A stretch of DNA of 43,887 bases, from the IMG/VR virus record IMGVR_UViG_3300042923_000597, positions 1-43,887 of that record. The stretch is one strand, 5' to 3'. The position numbers and the translations under genes were made by a program. The notes below the pieces were generated by a model. The model had not been told where the DNA came from, ran no database searches, and was given only the letters and a program-made list of their open reading frames with translations. The DNA is from a virus. Below, in pieces: positions 28,231-34,795 of the stretch; position 1 is the stretch's first letter, and each line of letters begins with the position of its first letter.

Positions 28231-28247
28231 GGCCCCACCGGGGGGCC
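28231..28247 (+). promoter_or_regulatory. Leader hairpin of the common 5'-UTR module
   Basis: GGCCCC pairs with GGGGCC, five-base loop, then GGGAAGGACCCG before the ATG at 28269. Confidence 0.65.
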
Positions 28248-28268
28248 ACCACGGGAAGGACCCGCACC

Positions 28269-28535
28269 ATGAGCACGACCCTTACTCCGCTGGACGAAGC
28301 GAGCCGCCTGGTCGGTGAGCGCTCCGCCGCGATGGACGAGGCATTCGACGCCTACAACCGGGCCCAGACCTACCGCGCTCAGCGCATCCCGGGCTGGACT
28401 CACCGCACCGTGGCGGCCGCCGAGACGCGCTACCTGATTGCGGTGGCCCGCTACGACGCCGCGCGGAAGGCCCAGGACGAGGAGGCCGCGAAGCGCCCCG
28501 ACCTCCACCGTTGCACCTGCGGCGACACCCACTGA
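28269..28535 (+). CDS. Unknown helical protein with a C-terminal Cys/His end
   Basis: It has 88 residues, mainly helix: EASRLVGERSAAMDEAFDAY, RTVAAAETRYLIAVARYDAA. The last residues HRCTCGDTH could bind metal. The start is fixed by the promoter-hairpin-ribosome-binding-site leader. It is the first gene of a rightward operon of small genes; function unknown. Confidence 0.65.
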   Translation: MSTTLTPLDEASRLVGERSAAMDEAFDAYNRAQTYRAQRIPGWTHRTVAAAETRYLIAVARYDAARKAQDEEAAKRPDLHRCTCGDTH

Positions 28536-28555
28536 CCCCGAAAGGACCGACCACC

Positions 28556-28786
28556 ATGGACGCACAGATCCGCGGCACCCTCGAAGCCCTGGCCCTCACC
28601 GACGCCGAGCGCGCGGTGGCCGCCGACCTCCTCCAGGCCATCGCCGCCAGCATCGAGCGGCACCTGACCCCGACCGCCCTCGCGGCGCTGGCATCCCGCG
28701 GCGTGACGGCCGACCAGGCCATCGAGTTCCTGGCCCGCCGGGCCCTGGAGGCGGTGATCGAAGATGGCAAGCGCCGCGCCGTCTGA
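28556..28786 (+). CDS. Unknown small helical protein
   Basis: The protein has 76 residues from the ATG at 28556 (GAAAGGACC upstream). It is Ala-rich and helical (GTLEALALTDAERAVAADLL; TALAALASRGVTADQAIEFL). The second part could be a small three-helix domain. Not recognised. Confidence 0.62.
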   Translation: MDAQIRGTLEALALTDAERAVAADLLQAIAASIERHLTPTALAALASRGVTADQAIEFLARRALEAVIEDGKRRAV

Positions 28787-29033
28787 GATGGCGGCCGCCA
28801 TGGCCGAGGCCCCCATCTTCGAGGCGCTGGCCGCCGAGGTCCAGGGGACCACAATGGGCCTCCCCGTCTACCGGTACCCGAACGTCCGGTACCTGCGATC
28901 CCGTCTCCGCTTCCAGGAGCGCCAGACGAGCGGGCTGGTCAGCCAGCCCCGCCCCCGACTCTCCGACGCCCTCTCCGTCCAGGGGCACCTCGGAGCGATG
29001 TACGACATGGACGAACACCACCCCGATCTGTGA
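28764..29033 (+). CDS. Unknown small protein
   Basis: The frame gives 89 residues from an ATG at 28764; another ATG at 28788, just after the previous stop, would give 81. The sequence has an Ala-rich N-terminus, then VYRYPNVRYLRSRLRFQERQ, a basic Tyr/Arg-rich region, and an acidic end. No domain is recognised. The downstream start avoids a 23-base overlap and may be the real one. Confidence 0.55.
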   Translation: MASAAPSEMAAAMAEAPIFEALAAEVQGTTMGLPVYRYPNVRYLRSRLRFQERQTSGLVSQPRPRLSDALSVQGHLGAMYDMDEHHPDL

Positions 29034-29044
29034 GGAGCAGAGCA

Positions 29045-29341
29045 ATGAGCACGAGCACCATCAAGTCCATCCGCGCGGAGGTCAAGCGCGCGAAGGGCGT
29101 CGAGTCCGGCACCATCATCGCGTTCGACCGCGAGAAGGGCCTCACCGACCTCCGCACCCTGGAGGCGACCGGCGAGACGGTCACCCTGTCCTACGCCGCG
29201 ATCTACGTCAACGGCCGGTGGTTCCTGACCGGCACGTCCGGCGTCGGCGCGAAGTCCTACAGCAACCGCGAGTTCTTCGACCTCATCGCCGGAGAAACCA
29301 TCAGCAACGTGCGTGTCGCCACCGCGTTCGAGGAGGTCTGA
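29045..29341 (+). CDS. Unknown small protein
   Basis: It has 98 residues from the ATG at 29045 with GAGGAG upstream. A basic helix (IKSIRAEVKRAKGVESG) is followed by beta-type segments (TIIAFDREKGLTDLRTLEAT; LSYAAIYVNGRWFLTGTSG). The fold is probably a small beta barrel. It ends three bases before the next start. Not recognised. Confidence 0.62.
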   Translation: MSTSTIKSIRAEVKRAKGVESGTIIAFDREKGLTDLRTLEATGETVTLSYAAIYVNGRWFLTGTSGVGAKSYSNREFFDLIAGETISNVRVATAFEEV

Positions 29342-29344
29342 GCC

Positions 29345-29962
29345 ATGGCCCGCGTGACCCGCGTCAACAAGTCCAACATCGAGCACGTCTGCGAGGTCGG
29401 CAGGCACACCATCCCGAAGGGTGACGCCTACCTCTGGGCGAAGCCCGGGTTCCGCGGCCGCAAGCGGTTCCGGTGCCCCGAGCACCCCTTCAAGGAGTCC
29501 GACCTGGCCACCGGCATGAACGCGGAGCCTCTGGCCGCCCGCGAGGAGTTCATCTCGACGGCGGAGGGCCTGGAGCCCTTCGACTACGACGGCCTCCGTG
29601 AGGCCGTGGAGACGTTCCAGGGCGCGCTCGATGACTACGTGTCGGTCCGCGAGGAGGCGCTGGATGCCTGGGAGAACGGGAACAGCACCCTCGAAGAGTT
29701 GCGGGATGCCGCCCAGGAGGCCCGGGACTCGTTCGAGCCCGACGTGGACGAGTTCACCGACGACGAGCCGGAGGATGTCGATGAGCCCGACGACGAGCCC
29801 GACGAGGACGAGGACCCGGAGGCTCACGAGGAGTGGACCCGGCTCAACGACGCCTACCAGGAGTACGTCACCGAGCGCGACGCCTGGGAGGACGAGCGCG
29901 ACGAGCACTGGGAGAACGCCGTCAGCGAGGCCATCGACGCCGCACAGAGCGTAGAACTCTGA
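29345..29962 (+). CDS. Acidic protein with a small Cys-containing N-terminal domain
   Basis: Of 205 residues, the first 55 look like a compact domain (IEHVCEVGRHTIPKGDAYLW; RFRCPEHPFKESD). The rest is helical and increasingly acidic: VDEFTDDEPEDVDEPDDEPD then EDEDPEAHEEW. Such runs occur in DNA-mimic and chaperone-like phage proteins, but also as simple solubility tails. It lies in the middle of the accessory operon. Function unknown; a DNA-mimic role is speculation. Confidence 0.65.
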   Translation: MARVTRVNKSNIEHVCEVGRHTIPKGDAYLWAKPGFRGRKRFRCPEHPFKESDLATGMNAEPLAAREEFISTAEGLEPFDYDGLREAVETFQGALDDYVSVREEALDAWENGNSTLEELRDAAQEARDSFEPDVDEFTDDEPEDVDEPDDEPDEDEDPEAHEEWTRLNDAYQEYVTERDAWEDERDEHWENAVSEAIDAAQSVEL

Positions 29963-30375
29963 TGGCCAGGCTGGCGACGGCCTGGGGCCAGACGAGCCTC
30001 ATCCCCCAGGGTCAGAAGGGGTACCGCATGTGGCGCTCCGGCGAGGCGTCGGGGGTGAGGGTGCTGGCGACTCAGCGCTCCCACTCCCCCGAAGTCCAGG
30101 CCGTCGCCAGCCGCATCTTCGGTGAGCCCGCGTTCCCCTCGCACGTGGACTCGCAGGGCACCATCTACGGCCGGGTGAGGACCCTGGAGGAGGACACCCA
30201 GGGCTGGCGCGTCTGGGCGGCGGAGCACGACACCGACTGCCTGGCCTGCATGCGCTTCATCGTCCCCGCCATCTCCCACGCCGCGGTCACCGGATCCATC
30301 GGGGCCACCTACGGCGAGGACGGATCCCGGGTCGGCCGAGGCATCCACAACGTCACAGTCAGGAGAGTTCGATGA
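29962..30375 (+). CDS. Unknown protein
   Basis: The protein has 137 residues from the ATG at 29962, in a TGATGG overlap with the acidic protein. It has mixed beta/alpha content (GVRVLATQRSHSPEVQAVAS; TIYGRVRTLEEDTQGWRVWA) and a CLACMRF Cys pair near residue 94. No family is recognised. The overlap suggests that its level follows that of the acidic protein. Confidence 0.62.
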   Translation: MARLATAWGQTSLIPQGQKGYRMWRSGEASGVRVLATQRSHSPEVQAVASRIFGEPAFPSHVDSQGTIYGRVRTLEEDTQGWRVWAAEHDTDCLACMRFIVPAISHAAVTGSIGATYGEDGSRVGRGIHNVTVRRVR

Positions 30376-30890
30376 GTCTGGAGTACGCGGGCACCGAGGG
30401 GTCGGCGGGGTCGGACGCCTCGCACGAGCGCGCCGAGCGGGAGGCCTCGGACGGCACCGCGAGCGCCCGTCAGAGGCTCATCCTGGAGGCCCTGGACTGG
30501 GCCGACGTGGACGGCATGACGTGGCAGGAGATGGCTCAGAAGTTGGGCCTGCACCACGGCCAGGCCACCGGCTCGCTGAGCAACCTGCACAAGGCCGGGA
30601 AGATCGCCCGGCTCACCGAGAAGCGCGGCCGCTCATCGATCTACGTCCTCCCCGAGTACATCGGGGATCGTGCGACGGTGCCGCAGGGTCGCGTGAGCCG
30701 GGCGCTCGCCGCGGTCGGCTACCCGTACCGGCAGGGCACCGACCTGATCCTCGGGCCGGAGGTCATGGCCACCCTGGACGGCGAGTACATCACCTGGAAG
30801 GGCCGCCGATACCACCCGCTGGACTCACACGCGGCCGCAGGCAAGCCGGAGCCGGAGGACCACGGCAGACGGCCTCTGTTCGACGTATGA
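30372..30890 (+). CDS. Winged-helix DNA-binding protein
   Basis: This 172-residue protein has a winged-helix domain in residues about 30-95: RQRLILEALDWADVDGMTWQ, EMAQKLGLHHGQATGSLSNL and HKAGKIARLTEKRGRSSIYV, where the last part is the wing. The C-terminal half is beta-like with charged ends. Such proteins are common in actinophage accessory regions and probably regulate phage or host genes. It overlaps the previous gene by four bases (ATGA). Confidence 0.7.
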   Translation: MSLEYAGTEGSAGSDASHERAEREASDGTASARQRLILEALDWADVDGMTWQEMAQKLGLHHGQATGSLSNLHKAGKIARLTEKRGRSSIYVLPEYIGDRATVPQGRVSRALAAVGYPYRQGTDLILGPEVMATLDGEYITWKGRRYHPLDSHAAAGKPEPEDHGRRPLFDV

Positions 30891-31018
30891 GCCCGGATGA
30901 CTTCCTCGTGGAGCCCACCGACGACGGCTGGACGGTGAGCGACTTCAGGACCGGGGAGATGACCGAGTGCGCCACGTTCGATGAGGCCTGGCGGGAACTG
31001 CGTCGGATGATGGGCTGA
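30887..31018 (+). CDS. Very small unknown protein
   Basis: It has 43 residues, MSPDDFLVEPTDDGWTVSDF at its start and FDEAWRELRRMMG at its end: probably a beta hairpin followed by one helix. The ATG overlaps the previous stop (ATGA), and it is the last gene before the next promoter. Its reality rests on coupling and sensible composition. Confidence 0.58.
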   Translation: MSPDDFLVEPTDDGWTVSDFRTGEMTECATFDEAWRELRRMMG

Positions 31019-31029
31019 AAAAAGTTCCG

Positions 31030-31058
31030 CCCGGGGGTTGCAATGTGTAACCCCCGGG
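31030..31058. promoter_or_regulatory. Operator palindrome, copy 2
   Basis: CCCGGGGGTTGCA-ATG-TGTAACCCCCGGG: two 13-base arms with one mismatched pair around a three-base centre. It overlaps the -35 box of the promoter at 31038-31067. It shares GGGGTTRCA arms and spacing with 21266-21286 and 32834-32854. Confidence 0.72.
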
Positions 31059-31067
31059 TGTTACTGT
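31038..31067 (+). promoter_or_regulatory. Rightward promoter 2
   Basis: TTGCAA (31038-31043), 18 bases, TACTGT (31062-31067). The leader carries the hairpin at 31076-31094 and GGGAAGGACCCG before the ATG at 31117. Confidence 0.75.
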
Positions 31068-31075
31068 CTATCCAC

Positions 31076-31094
31076 GGCCGCCACCGAGGGGGCC
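31076..31094 (+). promoter_or_regulatory. Leader hairpin of the common 5'-UTR module (imperfect copy)
   Basis: GGCC...GGCC with inner CC/GG pairs around a mismatched middle. It is the weakest of the six stems, but the spacing to GGGAAGGACCCG is kept. Confidence 0.5.
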
Positions 31095-31116
31095 ACAACC
31101 GGGAAGGACCCGAACC

Positions 31117-31617
31117 ATGAACAGCACCGAGCGCGAAGCCTGGATTGCCGCCGACACCGCCGCCCGCGAGGCCGTCCTCGCTGAGGCCGCCGCGGAGGGC
31201 TTCGACCCCCAGCGCCTCCTGAACCTGGGCTACCGCGACCCGAAGCGTCTCCAGGCCCACCTGGACCTGATGCGCGAGTCCCGCGACTACGCCCCCCAGG
31301 TCGGAGACGGCATGACGATGGCGTACCCCCAGGACTACTACCCCTACGTGATTGTCCGGGTCAGCCCGTCCGGCAAGACCGTGTGGGTGAAGCCGCTGGA
31401 AGAGGTCAGCACGAAGACCGGCCACAGCCCCGCCCGCTACGACGGCCCGTTCCCCGTCTGGGAGCACACCTACACCGACGAGGAGCGCAAGTCGATGATC
31501 CGCAACGACGCCCCCGAGCAGAAGGTGACCCGCTCCCGCGACGGCCTCTCCTGGAGCCTCCACGGGACCCCGATGCTCCGCGGCGGCGCTGGCTACCGCC
31601 GGAACTACTCCTACTGA
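31117..31617 (+). CDS. Unknown protein
   Basis: The 166-residue protein has a helical N-terminus (REAWIAADTAAREAVLAEAA) and a beta-rich rest (YYPYVIVRVSPSGKTVWVKP; VTRSRDGLSWSLHGTPM). The C-terminus, GYRRNYSY, is Tyr-rich. The second half resembles a small SH3-like or OB barrel with SGKTVWVK turns. It is the first gene after an operator-controlled promoter. Not recognised. Confidence 0.65.
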   Translation: MNSTEREAWIAADTAAREAVLAEAAAEGFDPQRLLNLGYRDPKRLQAHLDLMRESRDYAPQVGDGMTMAYPQDYYPYVIVRVSPSGKTVWVKPLEEVSTKTGHSPARYDGPFPVWEHTYTDEERKSMIRNDAPEQKVTRSRDGLSWSLHGTPMLRGGAGYRRNYSY

Positions 31618-31627
31618 CCCCCACCCC

Positions 31628-31649
31628 GGCCGGGGCGCGAGCCCCGGCC
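31628..31649 (+). terminator. Strong inter-gene hairpin with a GCGA tetraloop
   Basis: GGCCGGGGC (31628-31636) pairs perfectly with GCCCCGGCC (31641-31649) around GCGA, a GNRA-type tetraloop. It lies between the stop at 31617 and the start at 31671. It may be an attenuator or protect RNA ends. Confidence 0.5.
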
Positions 31650-31670
31650 CTCAGCCCCGAGGAGGGCCCC

Positions 31671-31907
31671 ATGCGTAAGACCCTGGTAGTGACCATCGAC
31701 CTGGAGGGTGCGGCTCTGGCCGAGGACTTCGGAGACTACGAAGCCGAGCGGATCCTGGAGGAGGCGAAGCGCGCGACCCGCACCCTGTTCACGCTGGCGG
31801 AGGAGGGCGGCGACCACTGGGAGGTCGGCACGACCCGGCCGCTCCTGGACGTGAACGGCAACACGGTCGGCCGAGTGGGCGTGGTCGAGAGCGAGGAGCG
31901 GCTGTGA
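31671..31907 (+). CDS. Unknown small protein
   Basis: It has 78 residues from the ATG at 31671 with GAGGAGG upstream: a strand (KTLVVTIDLEG), a long helix (DYEAERILEEAKRATRTLFT) and a beta end (NTVGRVGVVESEERL). This beta-alpha-beta layout resembles very small ferredoxin-like folds. Not recognised. It ends in a GTGA overlap with the next gene. Confidence 0.62.
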   Translation: MRKTLVVTIDLEGAALAEDFGDYEAERILEEAKRATRTLFTLAEEGGDHWEVGTTRPLLDVNGNTVGRVGVVESEERL

Positions 31908-32038
31908 GCCCTGAGGCGTGGCCCGGCATCATCGCCTGGGCGTTGACCGGCCTCTCCGGGCTCCTGGCCCTGACGGGCATCTCGATGGCCGCCGTGCTCA
32001 ACACGAAGCGCGGCCCGCGGCGGAAGGCGAACCCGTGA
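31904..32038 (+). CDS. Small membrane protein
   Basis: This 44-residue protein (GTG start in a GTGA overlap) has one transmembrane helix (GIIAWALTGLSGLLALTGIS) and a basic end (NTKRGPRRKANP) that should remain in the cytoplasm. It ends in another GTGA overlap. Function unknown. Confidence 0.62.
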   Translation: MSPEAWPGIIAWALTGLSGLLALTGISMAAVLNTKRGPRRKANP

Positions 32039-32652
32039 ACCCCTGCACCTGCCCTGACCCCACGACGGTCGGCCTGGGCGACTACATCGCGGCGGCCGCA
32101 CGGTGCCCGCACCACGGCCCCCGATTCGCCAGCGGCCCCCGCTTCAAGGCGGACGGCCACGGCACCCGCGTCCGATGCCCGCTCTGCCACGCCCCACAGG
32201 GCACCCCGCACGCGACGTTCTGCAAGTCCCGCTTCACCGAGCCCGAGCCGGAGCGCTCACCCGAGGGTGTCTTCGAGGGTATGAGCCGTGCCGGGCTCTC
32301 CCAACTGGCAGACGAGCCGGTCGGCACCATCCGCCGGATCAACGGTCACGACGTGTGGCGGTGGGAAGAGTCCAGCCCCATCACGCGGATCCTCAGCGAC
32401 GGCCGCCCCGAGGGAACCGTGGACCTCCACGAGGCCTGGCTCATCGCGCACAACGGGAATCTGAACAGTGAGCACAGCCCCCTCAGGCGGGCGGTGATGC
32501 GCTGGGCGGGCTCCGGCCGGACGTGGTGGCGCGACGAGGCCCCGGGCCTGTTCGGGATCCGCCTGACGTGGCGCACGGAGCGTGAGGAGGTTCTGGTGCA
32601 GGTGCCGGACACGAGCACGGAACTCACGACGTACATGGGGGCCCCGCTGTGA
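32035..32652 (+). CDS. Unknown protein with N-terminal Cys/His clusters
   Basis: The protein has 205 residues from the GTG at 32035. The first 75 residues hold several possible metal sites: CTCPDPTTVGLGDYIAAAAR then CPHHG, and RCPLCHAPQGTPHATFC. The remainder is mixed alpha/beta with GTIRRINGHDVWRWEE and RTWWRDEAPGLFGIRLTW. No named domain. A nucleic-acid-binding role is plausible from the zinc-like N-terminus only. Confidence 0.6.
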   Translation: MNPCTCPDPTTVGLGDYIAAAARCPHHGPRFASGPRFKADGHGTRVRCPLCHAPQGTPHATFCKSRFTEPEPERSPEGVFEGMSRAGLSQLADEPVGTIRRINGHDVWRWEESSPITRILSDGRPEGTVDLHEAWLIAHNGNLNSEHSPLRRAVMRWAGSGRTWWRDEAPGLFGIRLTWRTEREEVLVQVPDTSTELTTYMGAPL

Positions 32653-32834
32653 GCACCTACGTGATCGCGAGGACGGGGAAGGGTCGGCCGACGCTCCAGC
32701 ATCGGCTGGCCCTAGGTGAGGACGGGGCTCACGTGACGGCGTGCGGGGTCGTGGTGGACGGGTGGAGCCGGGCCTACCAGAACCGGCCCATCCCGCAGGT
32801 GTTCTGTAAGCGGTGCGAGAAGTCCCCGAGGTAG
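32649..32834 (+). CDS. Small Cys-containing protein
   Basis: It has 61 residues and starts at a GTG in a GTGA overlap: VSTYVIARTGKGRPTLQHRL, then HVTACGVVVDGWSRAYQ and a final FCKRCEKSPR. C...FCKRC may form one zinc site. It resembles small actinophage proteins with an H-x-x-x-C-G and a late CxxC. Its stop overlaps the next operator region. Confidence 0.6.
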   Translation: MSTYVIARTGKGRPTLQHRLALGEDGAHVTACGVVVDGWSRAYQNRPIPQVFCKRCEKSPR

Positions 32835-32854
32835 GGGTTGCACACTGTAACCCC
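32834..32854. promoter_or_regulatory. Operator palindrome, copy 3
   Basis: GGGGTTGCA-CAC-TGTAACCCC: nine-base arms with one mismatch around three bases. It begins at the last base of the stop of the gene before it and covers the -35 box of the next promoter. Confidence 0.7.
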
Positions 32855-32867
32855 CGCGTGTTACGCT
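32838..32867 (+). promoter_or_regulatory. Rightward promoter 3
   Basis: TTGCAC (32838-32843), 18 bases, TACGCT (32862-32867). From the -35 to the leader it is nearly the same as promoter 2 (both have CTCTATCCACGG or CTGTCTATCCACGG). Confidence 0.75.
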
Positions 32868-32875
32868 CTATCCAC

Positions 32876-32894
32876 GGGCCCCGCACGGGGGCCC
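32876..32894 (+). promoter_or_regulatory. Leader hairpin of the common 5'-UTR module
   Basis: GGGCCCC pairs with GGGGCCC around a short loop, followed by GGGAAGGACCCG and the ATG at 32915. Confidence 0.62.
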
Positions 32895-32914
32895 CAGACG
32901 GGAAGGACCCGACC

Positions 32915-33283
32915 ATGAACACCACCACCGAACTCCGCACCTGGGCTCAGAGCGCGATGACGCACCTGGCATCCACGAACGCCGCGCTCCACTCAGCCAC
33001 CGAGAACCCCGAGTTCCTGCTGTCCTGGGGCGGCCTGGGCCGCCAGGTGCTGGCACAGGCCGACGCCACGGTGGCCGACCGCCTGACCCGCGTGCTGGAC
33101 CGCGCTGAGACGGCGGGCCTGGACGAGGAGGCTCAGATGGGCCGCGTGCGCGACTGGGCGCTCCGCGAACTCCGCTGGGTGACCACCCCGGCCAGCACGA
33201 ATCCCGCGAGCAACCTCCTGGACGCCGCCCTGAACGACGCCCGCGTATCCTTCGCCCGCGACCTGGGCGTGCTCCCGTTCTAA
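32915..33283 (+). CDS. Unknown helical protein
   Basis: The 122-residue protein is helical throughout: ELRTWAQSAMTHLASTNAAL, LGRQVLAQADATVADRLTRV and AQMGRVRDWALRELRW. It is likely a helical bundle. Its start follows the standard leader. No family recognised; as the first gene behind the third operator-promoter it is presumably strongly but conditionally expressed. Confidence 0.65.
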   Translation: MNTTTELRTWAQSAMTHLASTNAALHSATENPEFLLSWGGLGRQVLAQADATVADRLTRVLDRAETAGLDEEAQMGRVRDWALRELRWVTTPASTNPASNLLDAALNDARVSFARDLGVLPF

Positions 33284-33291
33284 CCCCCTCC

Positions 33292-33315
33292 GGGCCCGGC
33301 ACCCCAGCCGGGCCC
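33292..33315 (+). terminator. Inter-gene hairpin
   Basis: GGGCCCGGC (33292-33300) pairs perfectly with GCCGGGCCC (33307-33315) around a six-base loop. It lies between a stop and the next GGAAGGACC ribosome-binding site. Confidence 0.5.
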
Positions 33316-33337
33316 CCTCCCCTGGAAGGACCAGACC

Positions 33338-33670
33338 ATGACCCGCATCTACACCCCCAGCGGCGAGTACCGCGAGGAAGCCATCGAACGACTGGCCAAC
33401 CTCACGAAGGCCGCCCCGCTCCACGCGACCCGCCTGCGCTCCAGCCGCGACGGATCCGTGACCCACCTGAACGTCCTGGCCATCGGCTACGACATGCGGA
33501 TCCTGGACGTGACGGCCTCCGTCTGCCAGGCGCTCCAGGCGAAGGGGGTCCGCACGGACCTGCACCCGCTGACCATCTCCGCCTCCTCCGGCGGCACGAG
33601 CCCGATCAACGACCTCCAGGAGCGCCTGCGCCGGGTGATCGGTGACTACGTGGAAGTCCGCGAGTCATGA
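33338..33670 (+). CDS. Unknown protein
   Basis: It has 110 residues, starting MTRIYTPSGEYREEAIERLA. Two beta-alpha units are visible (THLNVLAIGYDMRILDVTAS; CQALQAKGVRTDLHPLTISA) before a C-terminal helix (DLQERLRRVIGDYVEV). GGAAGGACC precedes the start. Not recognised. It overlaps the next gene by four bases. Confidence 0.62.
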   Translation: MTRIYTPSGEYREEAIERLANLTKAAPLHATRLRSSRDGSVTHLNVLAIGYDMRILDVTASVCQALQAKGVRTDLHPLTISASSGGTSPINDLQERLRRVIGDYVEVRES

Positions 33671-33999
33671 GGGCCTGGCACCGCCCCGGCGTCGATGACT
33701 GGACAGGGGCCATCGTGAGGCTCCGCGACGGCCGCCTCTGCCGGGTGGAGGCGGGCCGCCGCCGAGTGCTGGAGGTCCACACCGAGAACGACCAGGCCCT
33801 CAACGTTGACCGGGGCATCGTGACGATGATCCGGCCCCCGCTGGGCTACGGGTCGAAGAGGGTCCTGGACCCGCTCCAGGAGACGGCCGCCGAGCGCATC
33901 GAGCGCACCGGCCCGTGGTGGGCGGGCCTGGTCGGCCTGGCCGCCCTCCTGGTAGCGTGCGGCCTCATGGTGTACGCGCTGAGCACTGGGGGCCTGTGA
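33667..33999 (+). CDS. Membrane-anchored protein with a small N-terminal barrel
   Basis: The 110-residue protein starts MRAWHRPGVDDWTGAIVRLR, with short strands (GRLCRVEAGRRRVLEVHTEN) suggesting an SH3-like barrel in residues 10-55. Residues about 84-106 (WWAGLVGLAALLVACGLMVY) form a C-terminal membrane helix. A tail-anchored cytoplasmic domain is the likely topology. Function unknown. It starts in an ATGA overlap. Confidence 0.63.
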   Translation: MRAWHRPGVDDWTGAIVRLRDGRLCRVEAGRRRVLEVHTENDQALNVDRGIVTMIRPPLGYGSKRVLDPLQETAAERIERTGPWWAGLVGLAALLVACGLMVYALSTGGL

Positions 34000-34000
34000 G

Positions 34001-34399
34001 ATGTGCGGAGCCCCTGGGTGCATCCTCCCCTCGCACCACGAGGTAGACCACACGGACGGGTCGAAGACCTGGCCGAAGGGCCGCGTGATCCGCGGCACCA
34101 CGAACCGGGATGCGCGCGGATCCGCCGCCGCCCGACGAGCCCGCAAGACCTGGCTCCTGACGACATTCGGTGACGGGGAGACGTGCCCCTGCTACCGATG
34201 CCACCGCCGCCTCAGCCGAAGCATGGTGGAAGCCGACCGCCGAGTCCCCGGCGTGCTCGGAGGCACGTACCGTAGAGAGAACCTTCGCCCCGTATGCGAG
34301 GAGTGCAACAAGATCACCGGGAACGCGGTGTCGAAGATGCTCCGGGACAAGGTTCGCAAGCCCACCATCATCAGACTCCATCGGGAAGGACTCCTCTGA
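34001..34399 (+). CDS. HNH endonuclease
   Basis: This 132-residue protein has two halves. The first has a Cys/His start (MCGAPGCILPSHHEVDHTDG). The second is an HNH-type domain: CPCYRCHRRLSRSMVEADRR, then GGTYRRENLRPVCEECN, with two CxxC pairs and the N of the motif in REN-LRP. The usual first His of the motif appears replaced by the V-E-A-D region, so catalysis is less sure. A gene for an HNH protein near the end of an early arm may be a packaging nuclease or a homing-type enzyme. Confidence 0.72.
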   Translation: MCGAPGCILPSHHEVDHTDGSKTWPKGRVIRGTTNRDARGSAAARRARKTWLLTTFGDGETCPCYRCHRRLSRSMVEADRRVPGVLGGTYRRENLRPVCEECNKITGNAVSKMLRDKVRKPTIIRLHREGLL

Positions 34400-34713
34400 T
34401 GCCCACCCCCACCGCTGAGCATCCGCTCCACGAGGCCGTCACGGCCGCCATCGACGCCCTCCTGGACAACTACGCCCCCGGGGATACCCCCGAGGCGGAG
34501 CGCCTGGCTCAGGTCGCGCTGGCCGCGATCCCTGAGGCCATCGTGGAGCACGCCACCCTGTACGCCCTGAACCTCGATCACGTGGACCGCGAGGAGGCCG
34601 TCTTCGCGGCCGCCGGAGGCTTCCACCTGACGATGCACCGCGGCGAGTGGATGGAGCGCGGCCGACCGGCCCGCATCTGGATCACCGTGCAGGACACGCT
34701 CAGCGCCCCGTAG
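34399..34713 (+). CDS. Unknown protein, last gene of the rightward arm
   Basis: It has 104 residues, starting in a TGATG overlap. The first half is helical (HPLHEAVTAAIDALLDNYAP; AERLAQVALAAIPEAIVEHA), the second beta-like (FHLTMHRGEWMERGRPARIW). It is followed after 17 bases by the bidirectional terminator. No family recognised. Confidence 0.62.
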   Translation: MPTPTAEHPLHEAVTAAIDALLDNYAPGDTPEAERLAQVALAAIPEAIVEHATLYALNLDHVDREEAVFAAAGGFHLTMHRGEWMERGRPARIWITVQDTLSAP

Positions 34714-34730
34714 ACGCGACAGAAACGCCG

Positions 34731-34760
34731 AAGGGCCCCACCATACCGGTGGGGCCCTCT
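34731..34760. terminator. Bidirectional terminator between the converging arms
   Basis: AGGGCCCCACC pairs perfectly with GGTGGGGCCCT around ATACC. TCTTCG follows on the plus strand, and the same holds in the other direction. It sits exactly between the last rightward gene (ending 34713) and the last leftward gene (ending 34796), so it should stop both transcripts. Confidence 0.85.
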
Positions 34761-34795
34761 TCGTGCGTCCTGAGCGATCCTCGCGCCAGTCCGCC

